A DNA stretch of 64,000 bases, from assembly GCF_000699445.3 (NCBI RefSeq), contig NC_067196.1, forward strand, positions 27,731,116 through 27,795,115. Reading direction: 5' to 3'. Numbering within the stretch: position 1 is the stretch's first letter; the number at the start of each line of letters is the position of its first letter. Shown here in pieces: positions 46,601 to 59,900 of the stretch. This stretch comes from Schistosoma haematobium (lineage: Eukaryota > Platyhelminthes > Trematoda > Strigeidida > Schistosomatidae). Under the pieces are notes generated by a model that made no database searches, had not been told where the DNA came from, and saw only the letters and a program-made list of their open reading frames with translations. Made by a program: the position numbers and the translations under genes.

Positions 46601-49600
46601 TCTTTAACCACTGTGATGATATGCGGTGTAGTAAGCTGGATCAATACATATTTCTATTAGGTTTTATGTTGTCTAACATTGTCTGCTACAAAAATATCTT
46701 GATTTTAAAATTCCGAATAGATACCACTGACCCAAATATAATCCAAGCATTCAATTGGTGAAAAACGAATTCCGAGAAGTCGATTCGAATGAATGAATGA
46801 AATGTGTAAAGTTTATTTACAATGCGATTTTGCTCAACCGCTTTTTAGAGTAAAACATGTCAGTCTAATTCCTTCATTAAGCTGACATGAAATAATGGTT
46901 TAGAGCTATTCATATGACAGAAAACTATTAACGAGAAGTTAAAAATTGAACATTTACATTATGAACGAATTGAACAAAAAACTGTAACACTGGAGTATGA
47001 GAAAGCTGTGTGTAAGGAACTACATGTATACTTAATTTATCACTTCGATGACAATAATTAATCTTAAATGTGCTAGAAGTAGTACATATTTAGGTACACT
47101 TTAATAATCAAATTCAATGATCATAAAATTTAACGAAATAGTACCAACTGGAAATAAAAAATAAAGCAGACCCTTACTTGATTACTACGTATACATTTCA
47201 ACATATTTTGATTTCTTTAATAATGGTTATATTACTACTCTAACATTAAAACAAGAGGTGAGAAAAAATTCAGATATGAGCAAATGTTACAGACAACTAA
47301 TATTTTTAAAAATCACTATATGTAATTAGCTATTCGACAGAGATATGAAAACTTACGTATAATAATTGACGAATTGCCTGCTGACCAAACAAAGTTTGAT
47401 GCTGTTGAGCGAATAATGCCAGTGTGGTTCCACCACAGTTAGAAAGTTGAGCACATAAACTTCGTAAGACATCACAGAACAATCTTGGTTTAGGTGATCC
47501 AATTTCAGAGAACCAAGGTTGTGGGAAGAAATAACCTGTAGGGACATTGTCCATATTGGAAGGGTCCTTAACTGAGGTATTGGGATCAGTTTGGTTCTCA
47601 CTGTTATCGGACACTGCTGAATCTAACCTACAAGTCATATAAATGTATATTGAAATAAAAGTTTGGGATAAAATAGTTTTATTACCAACAACAAACGGTA
47701 ATTAGCTTTCGCAAATGATGAATGAACATAAAAGCAAAACACAGCCTTAGCAGGGTGAAGTGAACAAAACTCTCCAGGATTTCTAGAGCAGTACACAACT
47801 ATTGGATACAAGTCGTGGCCGTTCATAGTACATTTACAGAAATTTCTATGAAAATTAGATCAGATAACTGGGCACAAATGTGAAAAAAGTAGTATTAGTC
47901 TAAATGTCGATGCTTACTTAGGTCGCTTTGGTGGATGAGTAGATTCCAGTTTATTATCCTTAGTTAATTGTGCAGAATTTCGGATAACAACATTAGAACG
48001 AAGATTCATATTCGGTTTTAAATGAACAAGCCAAAGACGTATAAATTTATGATGAACAAATCGAGAATAAATACTGCCAACATTGAATACCTAATTATAG
48101 AAAAAATCCACATGTAAATGGAAAAAAACATTAAGAACTCATTCTGAAGAAGAAGAAAGTATTAGAAGCTTTATGTCGTCATACAATATATCTATAAATG
48201 TTATTTTGATGTAATACAACTTTTATGGAAGAAACTAAGAAAAATAAATACACTAACTAACCACACGAGAATCCAATAGATTTTGTAATGCACTTGAAAC
48301 ATTGCTTCGATCACCAATATTTTGCTAAAAAGTTATTTTAAAAAATATTACAATTTAGAAATACATTTCACGAATACTTTAACGTATTAAAATAAAATTT
48401 TCACAATACATCATATTCAATGGTATGTCTACAGTATTTTCCAACAACGCGAGCACTAAGAAAATGCCATATTGATAAACACATCTAGTCAACATGATAA
48501 TAATGGTTCAAAGTTTCTAAAGTACTGAGCTAGTGTTCTATTGTTTAGTTGATTGTCTTGAGTAGTGATAACTTAATTGGGTAACAAAAAAGAGGCTAAA
48601 TAAACTCATAAATACTAAGATACATGTATTTTAGTACTAAGATACATGTTGTGGCGTATATATATTTGGTGCTCCCTTGCAGTCAGTCAGTCAGTCAGTC
48701 AGTCAGCTACAACGTAGGACCAGGCACATATGTGCATCGGTCCAGGTTGCCATACCGCATCAGCACAACAAGATGAACACCGGATTCATAGCAGTGGTTA
48801 GGTCAAAGGTAGTAATATATAAGAGAAAGATTGCATATAGAGATATAGTACAAGAAGAAAGAATTGGTTTGTAGAAAGAAAGATATGAAGCGATTTTAAT
48901 CTCTTAGTTTAAGGGAAGACAGGGAGTGTATACACCGACGCCATTGTGATCGATTCTGAGCCCTTGCACCAATATTCATATGTTCAAATGATAAATAAAT
49001 AAGATACATGTTACCGAAATACTCATAAACATGTTAAAATGGAAGTTTATGAATGGATTAGGCTTCATAATACACTAGAATATAGTTTTTTATAACCGCC
49101 AAAAGCAAAGGTGAGTCAGTCAGTCAGTAGGTAAGTTGGGGTTATTAAGATTACAAAGTGCCATGGAAGTAAAACTATTTTCGACGACAATAGTGAAGAA
49201 TGAATGAAATGTGGCTAGTAGTGTTATCTAGGACGTGTGTTTCAGCCCAATAGTAAAGCATTAGATTTCAATAAGGTAATAAAATTTTATAAAACAACAT
49301 AATCCTCAATGATAAAAATCTTTTCCCCAATCACATCTTAGAAGACAACCATCAACAGTGATCGATATATGCTGTTAAAAACAATATAGTAATCCTGACA
49401 CTAAGTTAAGATATATGCAAAAATTTCGCAAAACTTATTTGATCTTTATTTAGGCATCAAATTGTAGGAAGTTTGGAATAAAGTTTGAATATTTTTGTCG
49501 ATGAGCTAACAACTAAGTTACTTTGTAATTAAGGTGTATAGTTTTCAGATTACCTATTAAACAATATTTTACGGTTTATACTGAACTATATCGTCAGCAA

Positions 49601-50946
49601 ACGGTGTCAGAACATATATATCATCAATAGAATTATTATAACTACTATTATTATTATAAACTGACTTTAATTTCCATAACAGAGCGACCACTAAATCGAC
49701 CTGTTTGAATATATTCTTCAAGGCGATATGATATACTATCTTCTAATTTGACATCCATATCCACATTGATTTCATTTTCATCACCAATTAGATTACCACC
49801 GTTTAAGGAATTCACACCAAAATCAGGCATTTGAAAAACTAGTGATTTACTAGTCTTTTTAACTAATGGCTTTAATGAGTTTGCAAGAGATTTTGACAAT
49901 TTCGGCAAATTCCAATTGTCATTTTTCATATTATTATTATTTGTTAAAACTGCTTGAATATAACCACCGTTAAATGATAAATGGTGATCGAACCAACGTG
50001 AATGTCGCATAGAATTATAATCACCAACAAACAATGGATCGTTTAGAATTTCATTAGATACACCCATGCGATATAATAAATCTTTGCGTAATTCAGTTGA
50101 TTTGATTTGAACTGAGGAGTTTTGTGTTATTGATGTTTGTAATGGTAGTAAGTCAACAGTATCATCTGTAAAATATGGTCAGTAAAATATTATCAGAACT
50201 AAAAAGCAAATTACAATATACTGACTAATAAATGAATGAGACCTTTGAATTACTTAAAAATAATCGTATAACTTGTCACTAGGATGGTGCACTTCAAAAA
50301 GATAAAAACGATCTCGTCTGCTCTCTTTTATTTATTTATTTTGTTAAAGAAATTTAATCACTAAGTGTAGGCTTATTTACTATTACTTGAAATTTACGTA
50401 CACTTTTAGAAAAAAAATTTAATGGCACAGCTATTGAATAACCCAAAACGTTAAAGGCGAAAAAGATGTTTTTCATCTACTATTTAAAGATTGAAAGTTG
50501 AATTTGTGAACAACTAGTCTACTATAACACAACAATGTGGTGTATATTACATGTTAAATATCCAATAAGCTAACGAGAAAACATGAGATACAACTAATAA
50601 TTGCATTTTATTTTAAAGAAATAATCTTGAACATGACTCAAATACGGTAGAAAACGATGGAAGGACTCTAGACTGTTTTTGAGAAACTCTCAAAGGACAT
50701 GGTCCCTTTTACAAGCAGCATACGATCGCTTTTAAAATACAGTTTAGTAAGCATTAAATACATGTTTGTATCAAATTTAGTTTGCTTAAAATATAAACTG
50801 GAGTAGGTAAAAATGCAAAGAAATGTTAAAAATTTACGGAACTCCAAGATCAACTTAAAGTTCAATAAAAAAATTTTCTAATTATATGCAAAGACCCCAA
50901 CTTATAGTCAAATATCATAGAACAAACACTCCATAAAAATTAGGTG

Positions 50947-50988
<42 letters not shown>

Positions 50989-53900
50989 CTCACCTAAATA
51001 TGTTTGACCACTACCAACTAAAATTATATCTTCCACTTTGATGGATACTTGAACATCAACAAACTAGATGAAACGGATAAAAATGAAAAATAACATATTC
51101 ATTGAAATTCAAATTATAAAGGTTAATGCTAGCTAAGTGAAGATGGAGTTGGGCTTTGAATATTCATAATGTGATAAACTAATACCTTATTTCTCTTTGA
51201 AATATGTTGTTTGAAAGGAGAATGAAAGCTTCATGACTAAACCATTTAGCTTAGAGAACGCATCACCAGAAATAGACTACCTTTGTAGTATCCCAAATAA
51301 ATAAGTGGTGATAATATTGAGAACAGATAGTTATGACAAAAAAATGTGGTGATTATCACATCACGAAATAGAAGAATAAAATCAAATATAAGTTATTTAC
51401 GTTAATAATACTTAGCGTTACAAAAAAATGATTCGATTTATACCTAACTAATGATACAAACTCCTAGAAAAGCTAAACAGTCTATATTTTATTGCTTATA
51501 ACACAAAGCATCAATGCAACATGACCAATTCTCATAAAATAACTCATAACGAAATTTTTATCATGAATCCATTCTTAGGAGAGAATAACCACTGAGAAAG
51601 CTATTGGGTTGATAAACAGATACCCCTAATCATGCATAATGTAACTGTTTATGTAAATCAAAACAATCTTATTTTCTTTGACATGATATCACATTTTTAT
51701 TTTCATATATAACCTATTTCTTTTCATAGAGAATGTTAGTGATCATGTGGCCTAAGAATACAACTACCAACCAACAGGTCACATGTTCAAAAACCATTAA
51801 ACAACTAGTTCCGGCTATGCAATTGGATAACAACTATTACTAACATTCAATAATTCGATCAAAAAACCTACAGGAAATTGTGATAAAATGGTTGAGAAAA
51901 AACACTATTTACAAAATTTCAGACCAAACTTAGACAAGATATTTAATTATTATGCTTCCCTAGATTATGTGTAGTTTGATAATCCTGATAACTGATTTAC
52001 ATCAGTTATTAAGTTGATTGTGGATTGTACCCATTTTAACATTACAAATCAGATATCTTTATAGTTCTACTTGGAAGGGATCAATAGTTCCTACTGGTAC
52101 TAGAGAAAATGTTTAAATACTGTATTTACTACCAGTGAACAAATTCCCATTTTCATTCTTCAATTTCTTTGAGCATACAAGTATATAACCTAATTTGGAT
52201 TACATTCTAGAAATTTATATTTAATAAAGTTCACAAGTGAAAACAGATTATAATTCGTATATTCTCCAATTTTATCTAATTACATTTAATTTGATATAAC
52301 GTTGTTTATACAGACAGCATAGTAAATGGAATTGTTATTAATTTAAAATACCATGAATTAAGGAGCGTAGAAAAATAAATTAAATTCTCTTTAGTTAAAG
52401 TAAAAAAACAATAACACAATAATGTATTACAGAGAAAAGTGTTTCGGTAAATCACATAATTAACTGGCTTGAACTTATGAAAATAAAAACAACACAACTG
52501 AAAAATATAAATTCATTATCATTAGTAATCAAGAACTAAGTTATTCCCTTGTTAATATCAAAGATTGGATTTTGGTCAGATTTCGTTTGCATATGTGAAT
52601 CATGTGCAGATTGCCTAGGTATAGATAACATGTCACACGTTTTATGAAAGATATGGATAACGCGTTACGCTTTTGAAGATAAAGATATGGAGCTCGAGCT
52701 TCAATGTGAAAATCAATACTGAAATGTAGATATGTCTTGTTGACAAGCCGCAAAATACGTCGAAAAGCTAGTCACAATCCAAATTTTCTAAATAATATGA
52801 AGAAATTATGTTATGACTCACAGCAACACCGCCACCGGTTTTTGTTTTGACTCATGTCTGATTCCATCAAAAGCCTACGAAATATATGATCTCTATGACT
52901 CCAATCTACAGAATGGTAACGAATTAATAGATCCAGATATAAAACTGCTATCAATGTTTTGCGAATGTATTTTACAATATTTTGATAGTGAAAGAATGTG
53001 CATGCAATATTTAATAACTAGATTCTTTCTATACATTCTTAACTCATATACAGTGTATTCAATGATTGAACTCTGAGCATACGTATGTCTGACTTTTACA
53101 TGTTACACATATTAAGTAAACAAAAAATTGTAAATCTATAAGTGATATTGATGATAAAACACAATAACAATAAATACATAACATTAACATTCTGTTTAAA
53201 ATGGAAAATAAGTATTTACACTTACTGGATAAAATAAGAATTGTTCCAAAAAGAAAGCTACACAACCACCGGTTGAAATTTCAGAAAATAAATGTCTATG
53301 AATTATTTTTTCTAGTTCTGGTGGTTTACTGTTAGTGATGCTTTCCTCTCCCTCTTCTTCTTCTGTTTGTACACTTGAACGAGTTTTTCTCCTTGTTTTG
53401 TTGTGAACTGCATTACGGTCATTACCACTTTCGTATAAATTCAAATGGTTAACAGAACTAGTCCAAATTGAATAAGATTCCGGAATATATTTAACTTGTG
53501 TAAAAAATTCACCATGTGTCCAACGTGAAAATCTATTTAGTATCGGAATACAAAGTAACAATAAGTAATAATTGACAGGAACTATGAAGTGAAAGTAAAG
53601 AAAACAGTGAATTATTGGCGAGTTGAATTACATAATTTATTTGTCAATTAAATCAAGATTATCATTCAACATACGATCAAATCTTGACTTTTTTGATTAG
53701 GTGCTTCGAATACTTAATCACAAGTAAATCAAACAAAACTTAGAAGAGGAGAAAAATAATAAAATCACAATTCATAGATTGAAAAACTAGACAATTTTTT
53801 AAGTGAAGACGCAGTGAACGTTCTTACTTCAATAATTTGTGTAACTATGGGAACAATACATGATATCGAAGCAATAAGCTTAGAGTCATGAATTCTGAAC

Positions 53901-56900
53901 TTTACAATTTTCATTTAATGTATATTCAAGTAAATACAGTCGTGAATTTCCGATCATAAGGATAAGATCGAACTTTTAAACAACGCATAATTGCGCTGTA
54001 TAAATATTTCAGCTACAAGCAAAATCCAGAAGATATAACGTATCTTTTTAAAGTTTCATGAAAATAAATACATCAGTTGATTTTAAAAGAACGATTACTC
54101 TATCAAATTATTAGGATAAGATCATATAACTGAATCACGGACAAATAGTATGCATAACTCCAAAAGAATTCAAAATACATTAGATATAATTTCTTAAGCA
54201 GAAAAATAACAGAAATTTGCTTACCTATGACTAAGAGCAATACAAACAGAATTGACAATACGAAAACCTGGATCAGACTAAAAAAGATAAATACAATCAG
54301 AAAAAGAAAAAAATATATATCTAAATAAGTGAGAGGAGAGAAACATAACCAACATTAACTGATCACATTATATGTTGTGTAAAATAACAAAATCAATACA
54401 TGTACAGTTAATAAGTGAGAAAAATTTACAAAAGTGAAACAAATATATAAATTACATTAATGTACATATCTGTATATTTGCCTACAGACTTAGTGGAAAT
54501 CGTTTAGCAGAAAAGACAATCATAAATGGGAAGAAAAATGATGGTAGTAATTTACATAAGGAAAAATAACGGTCTAGAAAAAAAGGAAAATAACTGCATA
54601 TCTATATTGATTTGAATCAATCAGACAGACAGGAAACGTGCAAGGTAGTAGATAATATTGAAAAAGGTTTTACTCTTGTCAAATATTGGAAGGTGAATAA
54701 TTCTGTTTACTAATCAAGCAACAGAGAATTATCACAGTGGGTCTTAAGGAGGAGAGATGATTATGACTGAATAATAGTAACAATAATAAATGATATAAAA
54801 ATAAGGTCTATCAAGTTATTAGATTCAGATCACTTTTATGTTAATGCCAACACATAACTGAAAAGCTTTTATCTATCTATTACTGATAAATAGTGGGACT
54901 GACTTTTTGATGGGGTATTAGTAACAATAGAAATGGAACGACAAAAATAAATTCACATATACATTTAACAGAAATTATTAGAGATTTTTGGCATCAGTAA
55001 TTTCTGTGATAAAAACGGACAACTCAAAACTTAATATGCTTGATATCAATATTAGGCGTAACAGTTACAAACTTATGGTTGTAATGTAGAACTAACTAGA
55101 AATCAAATCAAAACGACTGAGACGCTGATGTGTTTATTTTAGACCACAAACTGAATGGGAAAGCTGAAGATATAAAAAATTTTGATGGAAATCAATTTAT
55201 AATATAATAGAGCTTATATCGAAGTATATCTTACGTAATTGCCTCCAATTAGTTCTTGATCGAGAGTCAGTAACATTTAAGTCAATCCAAGACATTTATC
55301 CTTAGATAAACACCAACTTTAACTTTAGGTCTTGACTTTCATTAGATTAAATGTCGTTGAAAATACGCTCAACAGGCAACTTATGGACTTAAAAAAAGAC
55401 GATAAGAGATAGCAGTATTTAAGTTAATAAAAAAACTAAATTCCGAGAATTATATGTTCAATACTCTATCTCTCTTGCCTTGGTTCATTTAAAGTCATTT
55501 ACTGTGTTCTCTAGATAGCTCAAAAAATGTGACACGATGAACTATGAAGCAGAAGCAAATAAAATTAATACGATTTGAGACGAAAACATAGCTATCATCA
55601 TTGAAATTAAACAGACAATAATCACAAATGAGTTTTTGCAAAATTACTACTCATTAAAGTTAACAAAATAAATTCTTACTTTTTTTTCATATGATTTAGG
55701 ACGTTTTACAATATGATTTTTCATCAGTAATGCTAAAGCATGATTAACTTGTGGTTTTGGATAATATTTAATAACCCAAAAAAATACAGATTCATTGAAA
55801 TCTGATGAGTTCGATGGATTAGATGAGAATCGAAAAGAGGCCTGGAAGTAAATGTTCAATCAAAACAACAATAGGGTAATAGAAATTCATAGCGATGATT
55901 CAGTTAAAACGAAATAATTGCTAATGTATTAGTTGAAAAAATCAGTATGAAAAGTGTATCTGACTAATTCTATTATCATTAAAATTGTTATTATTGTGAT
56001 GGGAAAAAGTGCCACAAATGATTGATGTAGGGTGAGGTACAATATTATAGACATACGTTAAGATAAAATTAACTTTTACTTAAAGCTAAAATTATCTCAC
56101 ATTACAGGAATCGATATTTAAATGTGTATTCAACGAGAGCTTAACTGTATTGTTACTAAGTGGATTATTTGAAAAACATAAGCCTAATAGAATACAAGTG
56201 TGTTTTTAAATTTGAGAAGTGGAATCCAGGAGACACGTTTCGCCCTATTTAGGGCTCGTTGCCTGGATGCACGTGTACTAAGATCTGAGAGATTTGAACC
56301 CAGTACATTTCAATGTAAACGCTCGACTCACCGTCTACTTGACTACTGAGTTCAGATAGCCACTAGTTTGTGCAACGCATACGATTTTTATTTCTGAAGG
56401 TTTGCATTTCCGATTGTTAAGGACTCCTTATTGGCATATATCCACCCTAATAAATTATTTCAATATTGCAATTTATTCACAAATTTTCATTAAAGTTGGT
56501 GAATGATAAGCAGTGAAATCCAGGATGTCGTCATTAACATAAATGAGAAAATGTAAATCCTTACAAATAAATTTATCATTGAATGATAAATTATATTAGC
56601 GAGACACCTTTGACAAGCAATTAACATGATGACAAATGGTAGTGAAATTATTCTGTTTGGTTATGTACCATCATTGATTCTCCGGCCATTATGATGAATA
56701 ATCTTATCAGCTCTTGATTTAATAAAATGAACAAACATTACCATGCGACTGGATCTAAATGATGATATAAGTATTTTGTAAAAAAAAAATCAAATCTAGA
56801 AATTCTAAATTACTGCCATATGTATCAGAGTTCATAAAACTCCAACCTTGCGGATTTTTCATTTAATGGTTAGTTACTTAGCAAAGAAACAAAAACATTA

Positions 56901-59900
56901 TACATCTAGTCAACTAACATGTAAACACTAACATATAATAATCATAACAGTGTATATATTACTTAGAACTAATAATTAATAACTTTTCAAAACAAGTTTT
57001 TACATATTATTCAGAAAATATACACCTTTATCCAATATTCAGGTTTCGTATTAAGGTGCAAACACTGATAACGTTGTTGTGAGTCCAAACTGTAACATAT
57101 TTAAGCAGAAATTAAATTAATGGCATTCATTCAAATGTTTGACACTATTGTATCAATACGAAAGACGATTCGCTCAATTGTTGATTTACATCATTATGGT
57201 CATTAACTTACAAGAATATAGTTATACATTGTATACAGTACAATCAAAAGACGATCATCTCCAACTTCAGGTAACACATTTTGATCACTTGAATCATATA
57301 AATGTATCAATTCATAGCAAGACTCCAATTCCGATCGACTAGATCCAATTGATAGGGATTTATCTACTCCTTGATTAGTCAGATTTTCAAAATTGTCAGG
57401 TGAACGAATTCCACCTAATAATAAAAATAATAATAATAAAGTTGTACTACTAACAGTAGTATTAGGAGTGGTAGTAATAAGAATCTAAGGCAAGATAATG
57501 CAACAACCATAAGATAAAGACACTGAAGAGGAGGAACCTACCGACATAACTATTACAATAATACAATATAACAATCAATGCTACGACCAAAAAAGTTTTT
57601 AACAAACAAGAAGTAGTGACAACTTACGTTTTACATTTAAACTAGTCAATTTCACTAGAATTTGTGGCATAAACGTGCTCAAAATATTATGCACTAATTC
57701 TAAAAAGATAATTCTTGCCTTTTCTATTTCTTCTTTACACATAATACGCCATTTCTCTCTTCCAAGATTATACTGGATTAGAAGAAAAATAAAATGAAAA
57801 TACTTGAATAAATTTTTATCCACAGAAACAAAGCGGAAAACAAATAATTTATAAGTAAAATAGGAATGTGAAAAAGACTATCACAAGCACCAACGTACTA
57901 TTAACAATTTTAATAAAAAGTGTACACTACTAGAAAAAAGAAATGTAAGCATAAAAACTGTCAAACCTCGTTGAGTTTTTCACGCAGTATAAATTTTGCA
58001 AGAATCCATGGTCTATTATTATTACTATTATTATTATATTCTTACTATGTGAGAAGGAGGATGAATCAGGTAACATTTAATCTATGTATTCTTATTTAAC
58101 AAGAGCTGAGTTCGTAAGAAATGAAATGCTTTCTTTTTTACTATTTGAGTAACGGTTAGTTTCCACACAAAAAATGAACGACTGCAAATAGTACTTGCGA
58201 AAAAAAATAACGTTCAACAATATTCACTAAATCATTGAGACAATGACGTAACGGAATTACGCAAATGAATAACGATGATTAAAACATTTCGTAAACATTT
58301 CGACATAATTTTAGCTACTTGTAAGTAGAATAGAATAAATACCTAAAATACATAGCGGAAGTATGAAAATACAAATCAAACTTTTGAGAAAACAGGTTAT
58401 CAAACAAAAAAGTAATTTTGTTAAGGTTTCAATGAAAAGGTATGTAGTTTTATTTAGTTTCCGTCATGAACTAACACTATCTTGACCCAACTTTATGCTA
58501 AGTTAAGGATAAGCAATACTGAAACGTCCTATACTATAACAAAACGATGTTGTCGTGAGTTCTTTGGACATGAGCAGATTTCAAATTGATATTAGTTTAT
58601 AGTGAATACTATTTTTATAAATACAAAAAAAAATTTACCTTTAACTGCCAGTCCGGTCGACTAGAAACACGTGTGAAAAGTAATTTGCCTGATACCCATT
58701 CAGGTCCTTTGCTTAACAAAAGATTTTTAAGTCGCCTGGCACAAGTTACAGGAGTTTTTAAGCAGTGCAACTGTTAATAAAAGCAGAAAAGAAACAAATG
58801 AAGAGTGTGGCAGAAGCAAGAACGGGTGAACTATCACTAAAAACTGACCAACCACTTCACAGGTGGCTGGCGTGTCTCGAACCAGGAAGTTATCAATTCA
58901 GAACCTATTTGTCAACCTCTTGCACTAAGGGAACAATTCTATAGCCTTCTGGAATGAATACATGACACATACAAAAGTGACCATTCTTAATAAAACAACG
59001 AGAAAGCATGATTTGATTGATGTGACGAATATTAATATACAATACAATAGTTAGAACATAAGTTTCTAGAACAACTCGCAAGACGTTAGCTATTCACGAT
59101 AAATGAAGCAATCACAACTAAGATAATACGATGGTGTAAATAAACACATAGACAGAAGAAATCTTATACTCAGATAATAAAATTTAAATGACTAATGCTC
59201 TTCAAGAAAAATGGTCTTAAGTGACATTTGGAAAATCCAAGAAAAAATATGATGATTGTTTTAAACAACATGATGTACGATATCGACTTGACGATGGCAA
59301 TCCATAAATAGATAATAAGAATACATGATTTTCTGCATGATTAGTCTTAAATAAGTATGAAATTATTCAAATACTAACAGCAGATAAAAACAAAACGTAA
59401 CTACTGAAACTGTAAACCATTAGACTAAGTACGAATTAACTGTTTCCAACCTAAACAAAGAAATAATCAAGAAATGTTGAATTGTTAAACGGTAACTAAA
59501 CAGGATATTAAAGGAAAAACTTTAAACTTGACCTTTTGATAAAATGTTTCACTATTAAATATGCAGTGAATTCTGCTTTACTGAATTCATTAGTCGAAGA
59601 AACTAAGGAAACGATAGAGATGCATAAAATATTCTTATTGATACAATTGATCAAAAGAATATGTCAAATCACGGTTCCCAATCTCGGTGTATGATACAGT
59701 CCATTAGAAATAACATTTTCAGGCAAGTATCATTATTTTTAAGCACTAATTATTATTAGTACATTTGGTTTCTAAATACAAGATTGTACATGTATAATGA
59801 ATGATGCTAATGTTCAAGAAGTTCGATTATTTTGAATAGCAATCGATCAAAATCTATAAACCTGCATAAATTGATGTTGAAACAAGTGAAAACCGTAGAT

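Noticed and set aside
47357..47627. Exon 17 first looked like codanin-1 (LCAQL...TLALFAQQ against LCSQL...ALALGREF).
   Set aside because: Only one short stretch fits codanin, while the adjoining exons match GTF3C1 in order and in phase over the whole length.
57139..57342. Plus-strand ORF of 67 codons.
   Set aside because: Antisense to exon 8; its composition reflects the coding strand on the other side.
58586..58777. Plus-strand ORF of 63 codons.
   Set aside because: Antisense shadow of GTF3C1-like exon 6.
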